This document shows positions 42,392-50,627 of a stretch of 64,000 nt of DNA, one piece after another; the stretch's first letter is position 1, and each line of letters opens with the position of its first letter. The position numbers and the translations under genes were made by a program. This stretch comes from G963669295 sp963669295 (GTDB lineage Bacteria; Bacteroidota; Bacteroidia; Flavobacteriales_D; CALLUQ01). Where the stretch lies: the NCBI GenBank assembly GCA_963669295.1, contig OY769938.1:4774001-4838000 (forward strand), in the 5' to 3' direction. Under the pieces are notes generated by a model that searched no databases, was not told where the DNA came from, and worked only from the letters and a program-made list of their open reading frames with translations.

Positions 42392-43966
42392 TCAGTCTAC
42401 CAGGGTAATTCTTTTGGTTGCATTAAAATGATTGCCTATAATCTTCACCAGGTACTGACCTTTTGCTTGTAGTGAAAGGTTGATAGCAATGGCTTGACTG
42501 CCGTTCCACGAAGATTGTTGCACCAATTGCCCTACCATATCAAATACTTGAATGGTGTGTGCAGCAGTGCTATTTATTCCTGTTATAGTAAATACCCCAC
42601 GAGTAGGGTTGGGGAAAAGTTGAATAGTGGGAAGCGTAGCTGCTGCATCAATTCCAGTAATGCCAATGTATTGGCAGGCTGAAGTGTCGACACAACCAGC
42701 AAAGGTAACTTCTACCGCATAGTTGCCAGGACCTGGCGCAACAAACTCTTGATCGGTAGCGCCCTGAATTGGAGCCAATCCATTGTCGCAATCCAGCCAC
42801 TGATAACTTGCCCAGTTGGCATTGGAGGTAATGGTGTCGTTTACTGTGGTAAGGCTCACATCTACGTCAGTTACAAATATTTCAGTAAGGATAGAGCTGT
42901 CGCAGCCATTCATGTCTTGAAAAACATGGGTAGTTAACGACCAGTTGGTAATGTTATGAAGGGTATCACCATTGGGGAAAATATAGCTATCTCCAGGGCA
43001 CAGCGTAACTTGTACCTGCTGTTGGTGTGGTGTGTGTAAAAACAGGAGAGTGTGAATTAAACTGTCGCAACCGTTAGCGGCTTGCAACGTACTAAGTTGC
43101 CCCACAGGATTGTAGATGCCACTTTGCGTGGTTCCATCAGGAAAAGTATAGTTGCTTCCATAACAAATGGTTACGGTATCGCGAATGTAGTAGGTGCCGT
43201 TTTGATCTGTTAAGTACATGTCGGCTCCTGAGTTGACCCAATTGGAAGTGTTTCCGGTTAGAGAAAAGTTATTCAAATCACCAAAGTTATTGCCTGCCAA
43301 ATCAGCCAGGTTAGATTGCCCTGGATTGGGCATGCCAGCGTTACCCTGGTTAAAATGATAATGGCCTACCAGGTTGGGTTGAAATGCGGTGAACTCAGAG
43401 TGCATGCCTATTTTAATGGCGCATGTATCGCGTACTACGTCCCAAATTCTATACTCATCCATTTCCCCCATGTAATTGATGTTACCATCGGTAGCAGCTC
43501 CAAGTGTCATACCAACTGATACACCAGCCGATTGGAGGCTGCCCGGGCTTAAGGGAGAAATATTGCCATTGAAGTAAACTTGCAACTGTTGTGAGAGCGC
43601 GCTCCAGGTAACAGCCAGATGTGTCCACTGTGCAGCAGGTAGGGTAGAAGAGGTGATTGCAGTGACATCATTGCCATTATTCTTTATGTGTACCGATACT
43701 TCTCCAGTATTCGTGCGAACAATGGAAGCATAATTACTTGCATCTTCCCTTACCGCAAACAGATACTGAGCACCTGTACCATTGACATCTGGCTTGACCC
43801 AAAATTCAACAGTAAAGTCGTTGTTCGAAAGATCGTAAAATACGGGAGTAATGAAAAAAGTAATGTAATCGTCGCCTCCATCAAAAGATAAGGCATTCCC
43901 TGGAGGGGTTTGCCCACAAGCAACTCCTACTACGAGTAAAGCGATCAAAGTAAATAGATGTTTCAT
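42392..43966 (-). CDS. LamG-domain T9SS protein with two 55-residue-type repeats
   Basis: 524 residues: signal peptide MKHLFTLIALLVVGVACG, LamG domain (20-235: FTVEFWVKPDVNG, AQWTHLAVTWSA, GEMDEYRIWDVVRDTCAI), two repeats of the type found in the protein at 38610-41009 (ICYGSNYTFPDGTTQ...GCDSLIHT and LCPGDSYIFPNGDTL...GCDSSILT), an Ig-like module and a T9SS sorting domain (LFPNPTRGVFTI...QAKGQYLVKIIGNHFNATKRITLVD). First of three minus-strand LamG paralogues; only 23 bp separate it from the next. A structured 99-bp segment lies directly upstream. Confidence 0.87.
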   Translation of the reverse strand: MKHLFTLIALLVVGVACGQTPPGNALSFDGGDDYITFFITPVFYDLSNNDFTVEFWVKPDVNGTGAQYLFAVREDASNYASIVRTNTGEVSVHIKNNGNDVTAITSSTLPAAQWTHLAVTWSALSQQLQVYFNGNISPLSPGSLQSAGVSVGMTLGAATDGNINYMGEMDEYRIWDVVRDTCAIKIGMHSEFTAFQPNLVGHYHFNQGNAGMPNPGQSNLADLAGNNFGDLNNFSLTGNTSNWVNSGADMYLTDQNGTYYIRDTVTICYGSNYTFPDGTTQSGIYNPVGQLSTLQAANGCDSLIHTLLFLHTPHQQQVQVTLCPGDSYIFPNGDTLHNITNWSLTTHVFQDMNGCDSSILTEIFVTDVDVSLTTVNDTITSNANWASYQWLDCDNGLAPIQGATDQEFVAPGPGNYAVEVTFAGCVDTSACQYIGITGIDAAATLPTIQLFPNPTRGVFTITGINSTAAHTIQVFDMVGQLVQQSSWNGSQAIAINLSLQAKGQYLVKIIGNHFNATKRITLVD

Positions 43967-44434
43967 CGGAGTGTTTTTTTTGGAGCCTAAGCATTTGGTC
44001 TTTTAAGGCAGTGTTTGAGGCTTTGTGTGGGAGGTTAGGCAATGCCTCAGTAGCAGCTAAAATGTCGATCTCTAAATGCTTAGGACACATGTTAAGTTTT
44101 TTGCAAGATTAGGCAATTCACATACTGCCTTTAGGTGTTACTTATTCAATGGCATGGATAAATGGGTGAAATGCTACAATGAATGATTGTAGCATTTCGT
44201 AGAAAATATGGATATAGACGAATAAGCTTAAAGAAAGCGGTGCCGCTTGCCGACACCGCTTGACCCAACTTCAAATCACGCGAATTTGAAGTGCTGCTAT
44301 ATGGGCTTGAGGGGACAACATTACGGATTAAACTTGACACGATTTAAGGTCAGTTATTCAATGCGCTAAAAAAAAGGATGAATTGCTATATTGAGTGAGT
44401 TTACGATTTCTTTACGAATTTAAATCAAGCGACT
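43967..44434. other. Structured intergenic region upstream of the LamG genes
   Basis: 468 bp with no gene. It holds an 11-bp inverted repeat enclosing about 77 bp (43986-44084), two copies of a dispersed repeat of about 65 bp (44138-44207 and 44350-44424), and three further hairpins: AAATGCTACAAT/ATTGTAGCATTT (44169-44197), AAGCGGTG/CACCGCTT (44235-44261) and ACTTCAAAT/ATTTGAAGT (44268-44292). The second hairpin probably terminates the gene ending at 44435. Confidence 0.6.
43986..44084 (-). promoter_or_regulatory. Candidate structured leader of a LamG gene
   Basis: CCTAAGCATTT (43986-43996) and AAATGCTTAGG (44074-44084) are a perfect 11-bp inverted repeat closing an element that ends 20 bp before the LamG start codon. 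On the minus strand the interior contains GAGGCATTGCCTAACCTC, able to fold again. It could be a leader RNA element or a small mobile repeat; neither is proven. Confidence 0.35.
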
Positions 44435-45205
44435 TTACTTTGTGATCATTCGTCGCAATACCCGGTTTACGGTAACCAGATAGGTGCCGTGAGGCAGATC
44501 ATCGATGTTGATGGTGTTGTTGGCCGCGCTAATCGAAGTGGTTTTAATGCGTATGCCGCGATTGTTGTAAATCACCACTTCTTCCTCGGCTTCACCTACT
44601 TCAGGGAAACAAATATCAGTGAGGTCGAAATCAGGCAATACCAGGTTGTATTCAATGGCAGTAGTGTCGTTGATGGCATCACTCATGCTGCAATCTACTT
44701 CTAAGAAATAGGCATAATCGTTGCCTGTGGTTGCCTGAAAGCTTTGCCCGTTTGAAGGAGGCGAAGCTCCAGGAGCAAAAGGGGAGTAGTAAACAGGGGT
44801 GTTTGATGCCTTACGAAAGGTATGGTTGCCTGTGGTGCTGTATGCCGCCATAACCCAATACGTTCCTGGGTGCAATAAGGTTTGAACAACAGGCAATGAA
44901 ACAATACCATGCGTTACAGTATCGATGGCAGAAGTGGCCATAAGGGTATTGGGAATGCCATCGAGATCATTGTAAACAACCATTTGCACCTGTGCACCGG
45001 TAGGGTTGCCCCAAAGGTTGATCGACTTGAGTATACCAGCAGTATTCAACTCGAATTTCACACCCATGAGCGTATTGCTGGAGATGGTATTGCTGCTGTT
45101 GAAGCCTGTAGTATCGTTATGGCCAACATAACAATGCTGGCCGTGAATTTTGGTGCAGCACGAGAGTAGCAAAAACAACAGAAGGGAGTATGATTTTAGG
45201 TGCAT
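44435..45205 (-). CDS. Secreted protein with T9SS-like end (paralogue 1)
   Basis: 256 residues: signal-peptide-like start (MHLKSYSLLLFLLLSCCTKIHG), then a beta-rich domain shared with the gene at 45302-46069 (CYVGHNDTTGFNSSNTISSNTLMGVKFELNTAGILKSINLWGNPTGAQVQMVVYNDLDGIPN...HPGTYWVMAAYSTTGNHTFRK). The C-terminus (VVIYNNRGIRIKTTSI...DLPHGTYLVTVNRVLRRMITK) is the later part of a T9SS sorting domain; the usual YPNP start is missing. The domain looks like a carbohydrate-binding or jelly-roll fold, but I cannot name it. Confidence 0.72.
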   Translation of the reverse strand: MHLKSYSLLLFLLLSCCTKIHGQHCYVGHNDTTGFNSSNTISSNTLMGVKFELNTAGILKSINLWGNPTGAQVQMVVYNDLDGIPNTLMATSAIDTVTHGIVSLPVVQTLLHPGTYWVMAAYSTTGNHTFRKASNTPVYYSPFAPGASPPSNGQSFQATTGNDYAYFLEVDCSMSDAINDTTAIEYNLVLPDFDLTDICFPEVGEAEEEVVIYNNRGIRIKTTSISAANNTINIDDLPHGTYLVTVNRVLRRMITK

Positions 45206-45233
45206 AACGAGAAGCGTTTTTTGAAGATGAAAT

Positions 45234-45261
45234 AAAAGGCGGTATGATCATACCGCCTTTT
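45234..45261 (-). terminator. Perfect 28-bp palindrome, terminator of the gene ending at 45302
   Basis: AAAAGGCGGTATGA followed by its exact reverse complement (45234-45261). It lies between two minus-strand paralogues, 40 bp past the stop of one and 28 bp before the start of the other. As a symmetric element it could also act in both directions. Confidence 0.75.
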
Positions 45262-45301
45262 ACTCTTAAAATCCATCTTACGATGAGGGTGGTTACCAGG
45301 T

Positions 45302-46069
45302 TCATTTAACTATTATTTTTTCGACCAACACATGATTTAGAGTTACCAGGTAGGTGCCACCTGGTAAATGGTGAAGATCAACTTGATTCGTTTTGCGATT
45401 TACTTTTTGGACTTTAACTTGTTTTCCTTGCGTATCGTAAATAATTACCTCGCCCCCTTGTTGATCCAATCCCAAGAGCTGAATGTTATCGGATGTAGGG
45501 TTTGGGAATACCTTGATGCTCTGTATAGCATCAGGTAGATCATTTGTACCAACTGCTCCACAATCTATTTCCATAAAATAGGTGTAATCTTTGCCAGAAG
45601 AAGCAGTGAAGTTGGAGGCATTGGCAGGAATAGAATCACCTACGTAAAAGAACGTATGATAAATTTCGTTGCCCGGAACATTGGTATTTTTATAGGTATG
45701 GTCATCTACTGTTGAGTAAGCAGCCATAATCCAGTAATCGCCTGGAGTGAGCGGGGTGGGAGATACAGGCAAGGAAACGATACCAACTCCAACGGTACCC
45801 ACGCCTGTTCCTGCAACAAGATCGTTGGGCACGCCATTAAGGTCGTTGTAAACAGCCATTTGCACTTGTGCTCCGGTGTTTTTGCCAATAAGGCTTACCG
45901 CAGTTAACGTTCCAGGGGTGCTGAGGTTAAATTTCACGCCTAACAACGCATCGTCAAAGAAGATACCAGCTGAGTTAAAACCCAATGTATCTTCGTTGCC
46001 GATGTTGCAATTTTGCGCCTGTATGCTAAATGGTATGAAAAGGCCGAGCAAGAGCATCAAATGTTTCAT
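45302..46069 (-). CDS. Secreted protein with T9SS sorting domain (paralogue 2)
   Basis: 255 residues: signal peptide MKHLMLLLGLFIPFSIQA, the same beta-rich domain as its neighbour (CNIGNEDTLGFNSAGIFFDDALLGVKFNLSTPGTLTAVSLIGKNTGAQVQMAVYNDLNGVPN...TPGDYWIMAAYSTVDDHTYKN), and a full T9SS sorting domain (VFPNPTSDNIQLLGL...YDTQGKQVKVQ...LPGGTYLVTLNHVLVEKIIVK). This copy keeps the YPNP-type start lost in paralogue 1. Function unknown. Confidence 0.78.
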   Translation of the reverse strand: MKHLMLLLGLFIPFSIQAQNCNIGNEDTLGFNSAGIFFDDALLGVKFNLSTPGTLTAVSLIGKNTGAQVQMAVYNDLNGVPNDLVAGTGVGTVGVGIVSLPVSPTPLTPGDYWIMAAYSTVDDHTYKNTNVPGNEIYHTFFYVGDSIPANASNFTASSGKDYTYFMEIDCGAVGTNDLPDAIQSIKVFPNPTSDNIQLLGLDQQGGEVIIYDTQGKQVKVQKVNRKTNQVDLHHLPGGTYLVTLNHVLVEKIIVK

Positions 46070-46652
46070 GTCGTTAAGTTTTGCACAACATTACTCAATA
46101 ATGACATGGTCGTGGAAGCCATTTATTCAATCACATCAAATGCGGGACTAACTGTTAGAATTATTGATCGAGCAGAAAAAATGGCGGTATCTTTTCGATA
46201 CCGCCATACTACATGCTAGAACTCTTATTACACGGTATTCTTTTTAGCATGTTAAACGGAAACGTAACGCATGTAATTTGCTTTTTTGTGTGCTTGTGTC
46301 CTTCAATTTGTTCTCAAGTGAGACAATATCAAGGTCGTTTAGGTCCTTGCTTAAAAAGCATGAGAACAGGACAAAGCTTTACAAGAGAAAAGAGCGAGGT
46401 ACTAGCAAGTTCATGTGTTTTTCGTTTCTGTGGAAATTGTTTAGTGCTTTTTACATTTAAAAGAATCACTGCGAATGTAGGTGATTGAACATGTTGTATC
46501 AGATACAATTATTCAATGACTTCAAAAAAGGGGTGAGTGGCTTTATTGACTGATTGAGTGGTATTTCGAAAAATAAAAACCTACTTTTAACGTTACCCAA
46601 CTAACCTTGCAGTGAAGAGGTGCCCCTGCTCTTTATAGCACAAACAAATGCT
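46070..46652. other. AT-rich intergenic region with orphan terminator and dispersed repeat
   Basis: 583 bp without a convincing gene. A hairpin, ATGGCGGTATC/GATACCGCCAT (46181-46207), with T on its minus-strand side looks like a terminator but no minus-strand gene lies upstream. A third copy of the dispersed repeat of about 65 bp is at 46499-46575. Short frames at 46213-46488 show no protein-like composition. Confidence 0.5.
46176..46207 (-). terminator. Orphan terminator-like hairpin
   Basis: ATGGCGGTATC (46181-46191), TTTTC loop, GATACCGCCAT (46197-46207); on the minus strand a T run follows. There is no recognisable minus-strand gene between it and 46653, so it may belong to a small RNA or a lost gene. 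Confidence 0.5.
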
Positions 46653-47723
46653 ATGGAGCACGAAGACTATTTTAAGGGTAGGGGAGCCCAAATCAACACT
46701 TCCAACAAATACTTAAGAAACGAATATGTGTTGGAACACATGGAAGGTATTGATGAACCTTTGCTGAATAATTCAAAGACACAATACATTCCTGAATTTC
46801 CCAAAAAGATTGTTAACAAGGTAACCAGCCCCGACATTGGGATGCAATATTCAATGAATCCCTACCAGGGGTGTGAGCATGGCTGTTTGTATTGTTATGC
46901 GCGCAATACTCATGAATATTGGGGGTTAAGTGCCGGGCTAGACTTTGAACGCAAAATCATTGTAAAAGAAAATGCCCCTGAATTGTTGGCCAATCAGCTG
47001 GATCACCCAAAGTGGAATCCCGCGCCCATTATGTTATCAGGCAATACCGATTGTTACCAGCCCGTAGAACGCAAGAAGCAAATTACCCGTCGCATGCTTG
47101 AGGTATTGTTGAAGTACAAGCACCCAGTAGGGATCATTACTAAAAACAGCTTGATATTGCGCGACATTGATTTGTTGAAGGCCCTTGCCGAACACGACCT
47201 GGTGCACGTAAGCATTTCTATTACCACACTCGATGAAAAGTTACGCCAAACGTTGGAGCCAAGAACGGCAGCATCGCATAAGCGATTAAAGGTGGTGAAA
47301 GAACTTTCAGATGCAGGCATTCCTATAAATGTAATGTTGGCTCCTATCATTCCTTCCATTAACAGTTATGAAGTGCCTGAAATCGTAAAGCAGGCAGCAG
47401 CACATGGTGCCTCTTCTATTGGCTATACCATTGTGCGACTCAACGGTGCCATCGGTGCTATTTTTGAAGATTGGTTGCGGAAGAACTTTCCCGATCGTGC
47501 CAACAAGGTGCTAAACCAGGTGCGTTCGTGCCATGGAGGGCGACTCAACGACAGTAGGTTTGGCGTGCGTACCAGAGGAGAGGGAAACATTGCCGAGTCG
47601 ATTCGAAACCTATTTCATGTGGCGAAAAGAAAACATTTTAGCGGGAGGGAAATGCGCCCGTTGAACCTGAAAGCGTTTTGTGGAAAAGGGGGAAGGCAGT
47701 TGAATTTGTTCCAGGAATTATGA
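46653..47723 (+). CDS. PA0069-family radical SAM protein
   Basis: 356 residues from ATG 46653; a GTG 33 bp upstream is also in frame. The radical-SAM cluster motif is CEHGCLYC (CxxxCxxC) followed by YARNTHEYWG, then PIMLSGNTDCYQPVERKKQITRRMLEVL and LAPIIPSINSYEVPEIV, all characteristic of the PA0069/SplB-like family that resembles spore photoproduct lyase. The N-terminal YFKGRGAQINTSNKYLRNEY is the family's usual opening. Substrate is not established; a role in DNA or metabolite repair is often guessed. It stands alone. Confidence 0.9.
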   Translation: MEHEDYFKGRGAQINTSNKYLRNEYVLEHMEGIDEPLLNNSKTQYIPEFPKKIVNKVTSPDIGMQYSMNPYQGCEHGCLYCYARNTHEYWGLSAGLDFERKIIVKENAPELLANQLDHPKWNPAPIMLSGNTDCYQPVERKKQITRRMLEVLLKYKHPVGIITKNSLILRDIDLLKALAEHDLVHVSISITTLDEKLRQTLEPRTAASHKRLKVVKELSDAGIPINVMLAPIIPSINSYEVPEIVKQAAAHGASSIGYTIVRLNGAIGAIFEDWLRKNFPDRANKVLNQVRSCHGGRLNDSRFGVRTRGEGNIAESIRNLFHVAKRKHFSGREMRPLNLKAFCGKGGRQLNLFQEL

Positions 47724-47836
47724 AAAATTAACAAAATAGGAGTCTATATTCCACATTATTTTAGCGAGATTGCCGTTATTTTTACAACTTCCATTAAACG
47801 GTTCGGTTTTTGGATGGTTTAATGTAAAAGCAACCC

Positions 47837-48577
47837 ATGCGCACCTTGCTCTTAAGATATGGCTTTCTTGTTTTGCTGTTGATAGGCAGCGCATACGCCA
47901 ACGCACAAACTAACGATTCGTTGGTAATTGTGCAGGGGAAGGTGCTGGACCGTGAAAACCCCAATACTACCTATAGCATTATGGTGGTGAACAAACGCAC
48001 TGGCATTGGTGAATTTGGCGATCCTTCCGGTACCTTTAGTATCAAGGCCCTGGTGAGCGATACCATTATTATTGGAGCGATAGGGTATAACACTGTGCGT
48101 GCACCTGCGCGCATCTTTATAGAGAAAGAAGAACCCATTGTATACTTAAAGAAGCTAGAACAAAACCTCAAAGAAGTAGAAGTGTTTGCTCCTCGCGATC
48201 TGGAAGAAATTCACGACGACATTCAAGACCTGGGATTTGAAGACAAGGATTACCGGCTTAGTGGCATCGATGCTCTGCAAAGTCCTATTACTTACCTGTA
48301 CCAAATGTTTAGCAAGCGCGAGCGTTCTAAGCGGAAAATGGTGGAGTTGGAGAACGAGGTGAAACGACGCGACTTGCTGAAAGAATTGTTCGAAAAATAT
48401 GTTGCGGCCGACATCATTAACCTAAGCGATGAGGCATTCGACGACTTTATCGACTTTTGTAATTTTACCGACGGTATGATGAAAAATACCTCGCAATACG
48501 ATTTCATTATGTTGGTGAAGAAAAAATATGAGATGTACGGCATGGTGGGGCGGCACCCGAAAAAGGGGCAGTATTAA
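47837..48577 (+). CDS. Secreted carboxypeptidase-regulatory-like domain protein
   Basis: 246 residues: signal peptide MRTLLLRYGFLVLLLIGSAYANA, a CarboxypepD_reg-like beta domain (25-115: IVQGKVLDRENPNTTYSIMVVNKRTGIGEFGDPSGTFSIKALVSDTIIIGAIGYNTV), as found at the N-terminus of TonB-dependent receptors, then a helical charged C-terminus (120-246) with no barrel. Such stand-alone proteins are common and unassigned in Bacteroidota. No sorting domain. Start chosen for the signal peptide. Confidence 0.75.
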   Translation: MRTLLLRYGFLVLLLIGSAYANAQTNDSLVIVQGKVLDRENPNTTYSIMVVNKRTGIGEFGDPSGTFSIKALVSDTIIIGAIGYNTVRAPARIFIEKEEPIVYLKKLEQNLKEVEVFAPRDLEEIHDDIQDLGFEDKDYRLSGIDALQSPITYLYQMFSKRERSKRKMVELENEVKRRDLLKELFEKYVAADIINLSDEAFDDFIDFCNFTDGMMKNTSQYDFIMLVKKKYEMYGMVGRHPKKGQY

Positions 48578-48605
48578 TAATAGGGCATTAGCATTAGGAA
48601 TCAAA

Positions 48606-48671
48606 AATAAAAGGCCCGCCACCTCACGCTGATCTGAAACGAGTTCAGATTCAGGGCTCGATAGCGGGACC
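48606..48671 (-). terminator. Two-level hairpin, probable ssb terminator
   Basis: On the minus strand GGTCCCGC...GCGGGCC closes an element holding a second hairpin, ATCTGAA/TTCAGAT (48632-48650), followed by TTTTATTTTT. It lies about 47 bp beyond the ssb stop codon. The internal hairpin makes it larger than an ordinary terminator. Confidence 0.6.
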
Positions 48672-48717
48672 TGTACCATTGTTGTCCGTAGCTTGTGCGG
48701 TGGACTAACGGCCGTGG

Positions 48718-49059
48718 TTAGCTGGCTTTTGCTCCAACCATCATGAACTCACTCACCACAATCTCACTTACATAGCGCTTCACGCCATCTTTTCCTTCAT
48801 ACGACCGGTTGATTAACTTTCCTTCGGCAGCAATCTGACTCCCTTTTCTGAGGAACCTATCAGCAAGTTCCGCAGTTTTGCCCCAGAGGGTTAGCTGATG
48901 CCATTGCGTGTCGGTTACTTTTTGCCCCTCAGCATTTTTGTACGTTTCCGACGTTGCTAAAGAAAGTTTTGCCAACAACCTGCCGTTTTCCAATTGCTTC
49001 ACTTCCGGATCCATTCCCAGGTTACCGATCAACTGCACTCGATTTCTTAAACTATTCAT
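48718..49059 (-). CDS. ssb: Single-stranded DNA-binding protein
   Basis: 113 residues from ATG 49057-49059 (MNSLRNRVQLIGNLGMDPEVKQLENGRLLAKLSLAT), the canonical SSB opening. The OB fold runs through TDTQWHQLTLWGKTAELADRFLRKGSQIAAEGKLINRSYEGKDGVKRYVSEIVVSEFMMVG. It ends just after the OB fold without the acidic DDDIPF-type tail that recruits repair proteins in main SSBs, so it is probably a secondary SSB. It is not in an evident replication or phage cluster. Confidence 0.93.
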   Translation of the reverse strand: MNSLRNRVQLIGNLGMDPEVKQLENGRLLAKLSLATSETYKNAEGQKVTDTQWHQLTLWGKTAELADRFLRKGSQIAAEGKLINRSYEGKDGVKRYVSEIVVSEFMMVGAKAS

Positions 49060-49367
49060 AACGTTTAGTTTTGCGTTCACACATTTCAAACTTGGGTGCG
49101 AACAGGTTTTACAATCGTTTAATGATGGTTGGATGAACAACCAACAATGCAAAGGAAATACCCCTTGCTATTATTAGTCGGTTAATAAACACTTGTAGTC
49201 GTTTATTTTTCGATTGTAAACATTTGTAAACGGCTTTATTGTTGTATATTAGGGAAAAATTGATCTAACCAATACCGTTAACTTCGACGTGAAATTTATA
49301 AGGCCAAACGAGATTTCAAGTAACATTATGACGTTGCCATTGCTGTTCGCAAACCAAAATACAACAC
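49060..49367. other. Divergent region between ssb and a zinc-finger gene
   Basis: 308 bp, AT-rich. Two direct copies of TTGTAAAC (49214-49221 and 49224-49231), 10 bp or one helical turn apart, face an inverted CGTTTA at 49200-49205. This looks like a binding site serving one or both divergent genes. No small gene seen. Confidence 0.4.
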
Positions 49368-49739
49368 ATGACTACCAAAAAGACCTGCCTCGATTGTGGC
49401 GAACCTATTATAGGGCGTGCCGACAAGAAATTCTGTTCCGACCAGTGCCGGAATAGTTATCACAACCATGCCAACAGCGATGCCAACAATTACGTGCGAA
49501 ATGTGAACAATACATTGCGAAAAAACAGGAGGGTATTGGAAGGGTTGATGCCGGAAGACAAAGATACTACTAAGGTAAAGCGCGATAAGCTATTGGGCAA
49601 AGGATTTAACTTCAGCTACTATACCAATACCTATACTACGCAAAAAGGAAAGGTGTACCACTATTGTTACGACTACGGGTACCTGGAACTAGAAAATGAT
49701 TTTTATGCGCTCGTACGACGCAAAGAATATGTTGTGTAA
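49368..49739 (+). CDS. Small zinc-ribbon protein
   Basis: 123 residues. The N-terminus has a four-cysteine zinc-binding module CLDCGEPIIGRADKKFCSDQCRNSYHN (CxxC...CxxxC), like DUF2116/zinc-ribbon proteins, followed by a helical basic segment (RNVNNTLRKNRRVLEGL) and an aromatic-rich end (FNFSYYTNTYTTQKGKVYHYCYDYGYLELENDFYALVRR). Such proteins are widespread in Bacteroidota without assigned function; nucleic-acid binding is plausible. Confidence 0.75.
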   Translation: MTTKKTCLDCGEPIIGRADKKFCSDQCRNSYHNHANSDANNYVRNVNNTLRKNRRVLEGLMPEDKDTTKVKRDKLLGKGFNFSYYTNTYTTQKGKVYHYCYDYGYLELENDFYALVRRKEYVV

Positions 49740-49746
49740 GCGTGAC

Positions 49747-49857
49747 TTACTGGGCTACCCAAAGCCACACCGTCATCACCACAATAGCTACGCAAATTAG
49801 CGCAAATACTACTGGTCCTCCTACTGGTGCTTCTTCTGTTTCGTGATGGTCGCTCAT
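49747..49857 (-). CDS. 36-residue single-pass membrane microprotein
   Basis: ATG 49855-49857 to TAA 49747-49749. The protein begins MSDHHETEEAPVGG, then one strongly hydrophobic segment (PVVFALICVAIVVMTVWLWVA) and ends in Gln. An acidic His-containing N-terminus before one helix resembles small subunits of respiratory complexes, but that is a guess from composition. It lies 8 bp from the convergent zinc-ribbon gene stop. Confidence 0.5.
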   Translation of the reverse strand: MSDHHETEEAPVGGPVVFALICVAIVVMTVWLWVAQ

Positions 49858-49944
49858 CGTTATTGCTTTTAAAAAAGTTATTCAATCAATTTCGAGGGCT
49901 AAAGATAATAAAAATTGATGCCTACCAATTTTTTGTTGTACGAG

Positions 49945-50148
49945 TTATTCAGGTGCAATGGTTAATATCTCGATGCCTACCAATGCTTCATGCCGGTGTT
50001 TGTAATACAAATCGGTAAAAACTTCGCCTACTTCATTGGTATTGGAAGTAAGTTGATGATGCTGTTGAAGGCGGTTAGGAGGTTCCTCCGCAGCTTCCTG
50101 GCGAGTAGTGGTAACATAACTCACCATAAAGGTTTTTGGTTCAATCAT
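49945..50148 (-). CDS. Small hypothetical protein
   Basis: 67 residues from ATG 50146-50148 (MIEPKTFMVSYVTTTRQEAAEEPPNRLQQHHQ...EVFTDLYYKHRHEALVGIEILTIAPE). The composition is protein-like and the start fits a divergent arrangement with the VOC gene at 50253. An upstream in-frame codon would extend it to within 2 bp of that gene, which is less likely. No family recognised. Confidence 0.45.
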   Translation of the reverse strand: MIEPKTFMVSYVTTTRQEAAEEPPNRLQQHHQLTSNTNEVGEVFTDLYYKHRHEALVGIEILTIAPE

Positions 50149-50252
50149 GGGTGAGAGGTTTTGGTTGTTGAGTAAGACGTATGGAAATGAAAAATATTTT
50201 AACCGCTCAAAAATTTCCTTTTGTATCTTAGTGGCACACCAACAGAACAACC

Positions 50253-50627
50253 ATGAAACTTGCTGAATTGGGACTGCGCACTTACATTGTGAAAACCGAC
50301 AACCTTTATGAAGCCAAAGCCTGGTACGCGCGTGTTTTTGATACCGAGCCGTACTTTGATGAGCCCTTTTATGTGGGCTTTAACATTGCGGGCTATGAGT
50401 TGGGGCTGATGCCTGATAAAATGCCAGCAGCCGATAAAACCGACAATGTATTGACCTACTGGGGGGTAGAGAACGTGGAGGAAGAATACGAGCGGCTATT
50501 GTCGCTTGGAGCCACCAAATTGGGCGAACCCACCAATGTGGGAGGCGAAATTGTAGTGGCAGAAGTGAAAGACCCCTGGGGCAATGCCATGGGCATCATT
50601 TATAACCCCGATTTCAAATTACCATGA
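50253..50627 (+). CDS. VOC (glyoxalase-like) family protein
   Basis: 124 residues with the glyoxalase/bleomycin-resistance fold: LRTYIVKTDNLYEAKAWYARVFDTEPYFDEPFYVGFNIAGYELGLMPD in the first beta-alpha-beta unit and VENVEEEYERLLSLGATKLGEPTNVGGEIVVAEVKDPWGNAMGIIYNP in the second. Members bind a metal and act as lyases, dioxygenases or resistance proteins; the specific reaction is unknown. It overlaps the NUDIX gene (ATGA), so the two are coupled. Confidence 0.88.
   Translation: MKLAELGLRTYIVKTDNLYEAKAWYARVFDTEPYFDEPFYVGFNIAGYELGLMPDKMPAADKTDNVLTYWGVENVEEEYERLLSLGATKLGEPTNVGGEIVVAEVKDPWGNAMGIIYNPDFKLP

Noticed and set aside
46213..46488. Small gene in the AT-rich gap
   Set aside because: Cys-rich, unstructured translation with no support from context; nearest structure is a minus-strand terminator.
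48606..48720. tRNA or riboswitch past ssb
   Set aside because: No cloverleaf or known aptamer core; the nested hairpin followed by T on the minus strand is explained as the ssb terminator.
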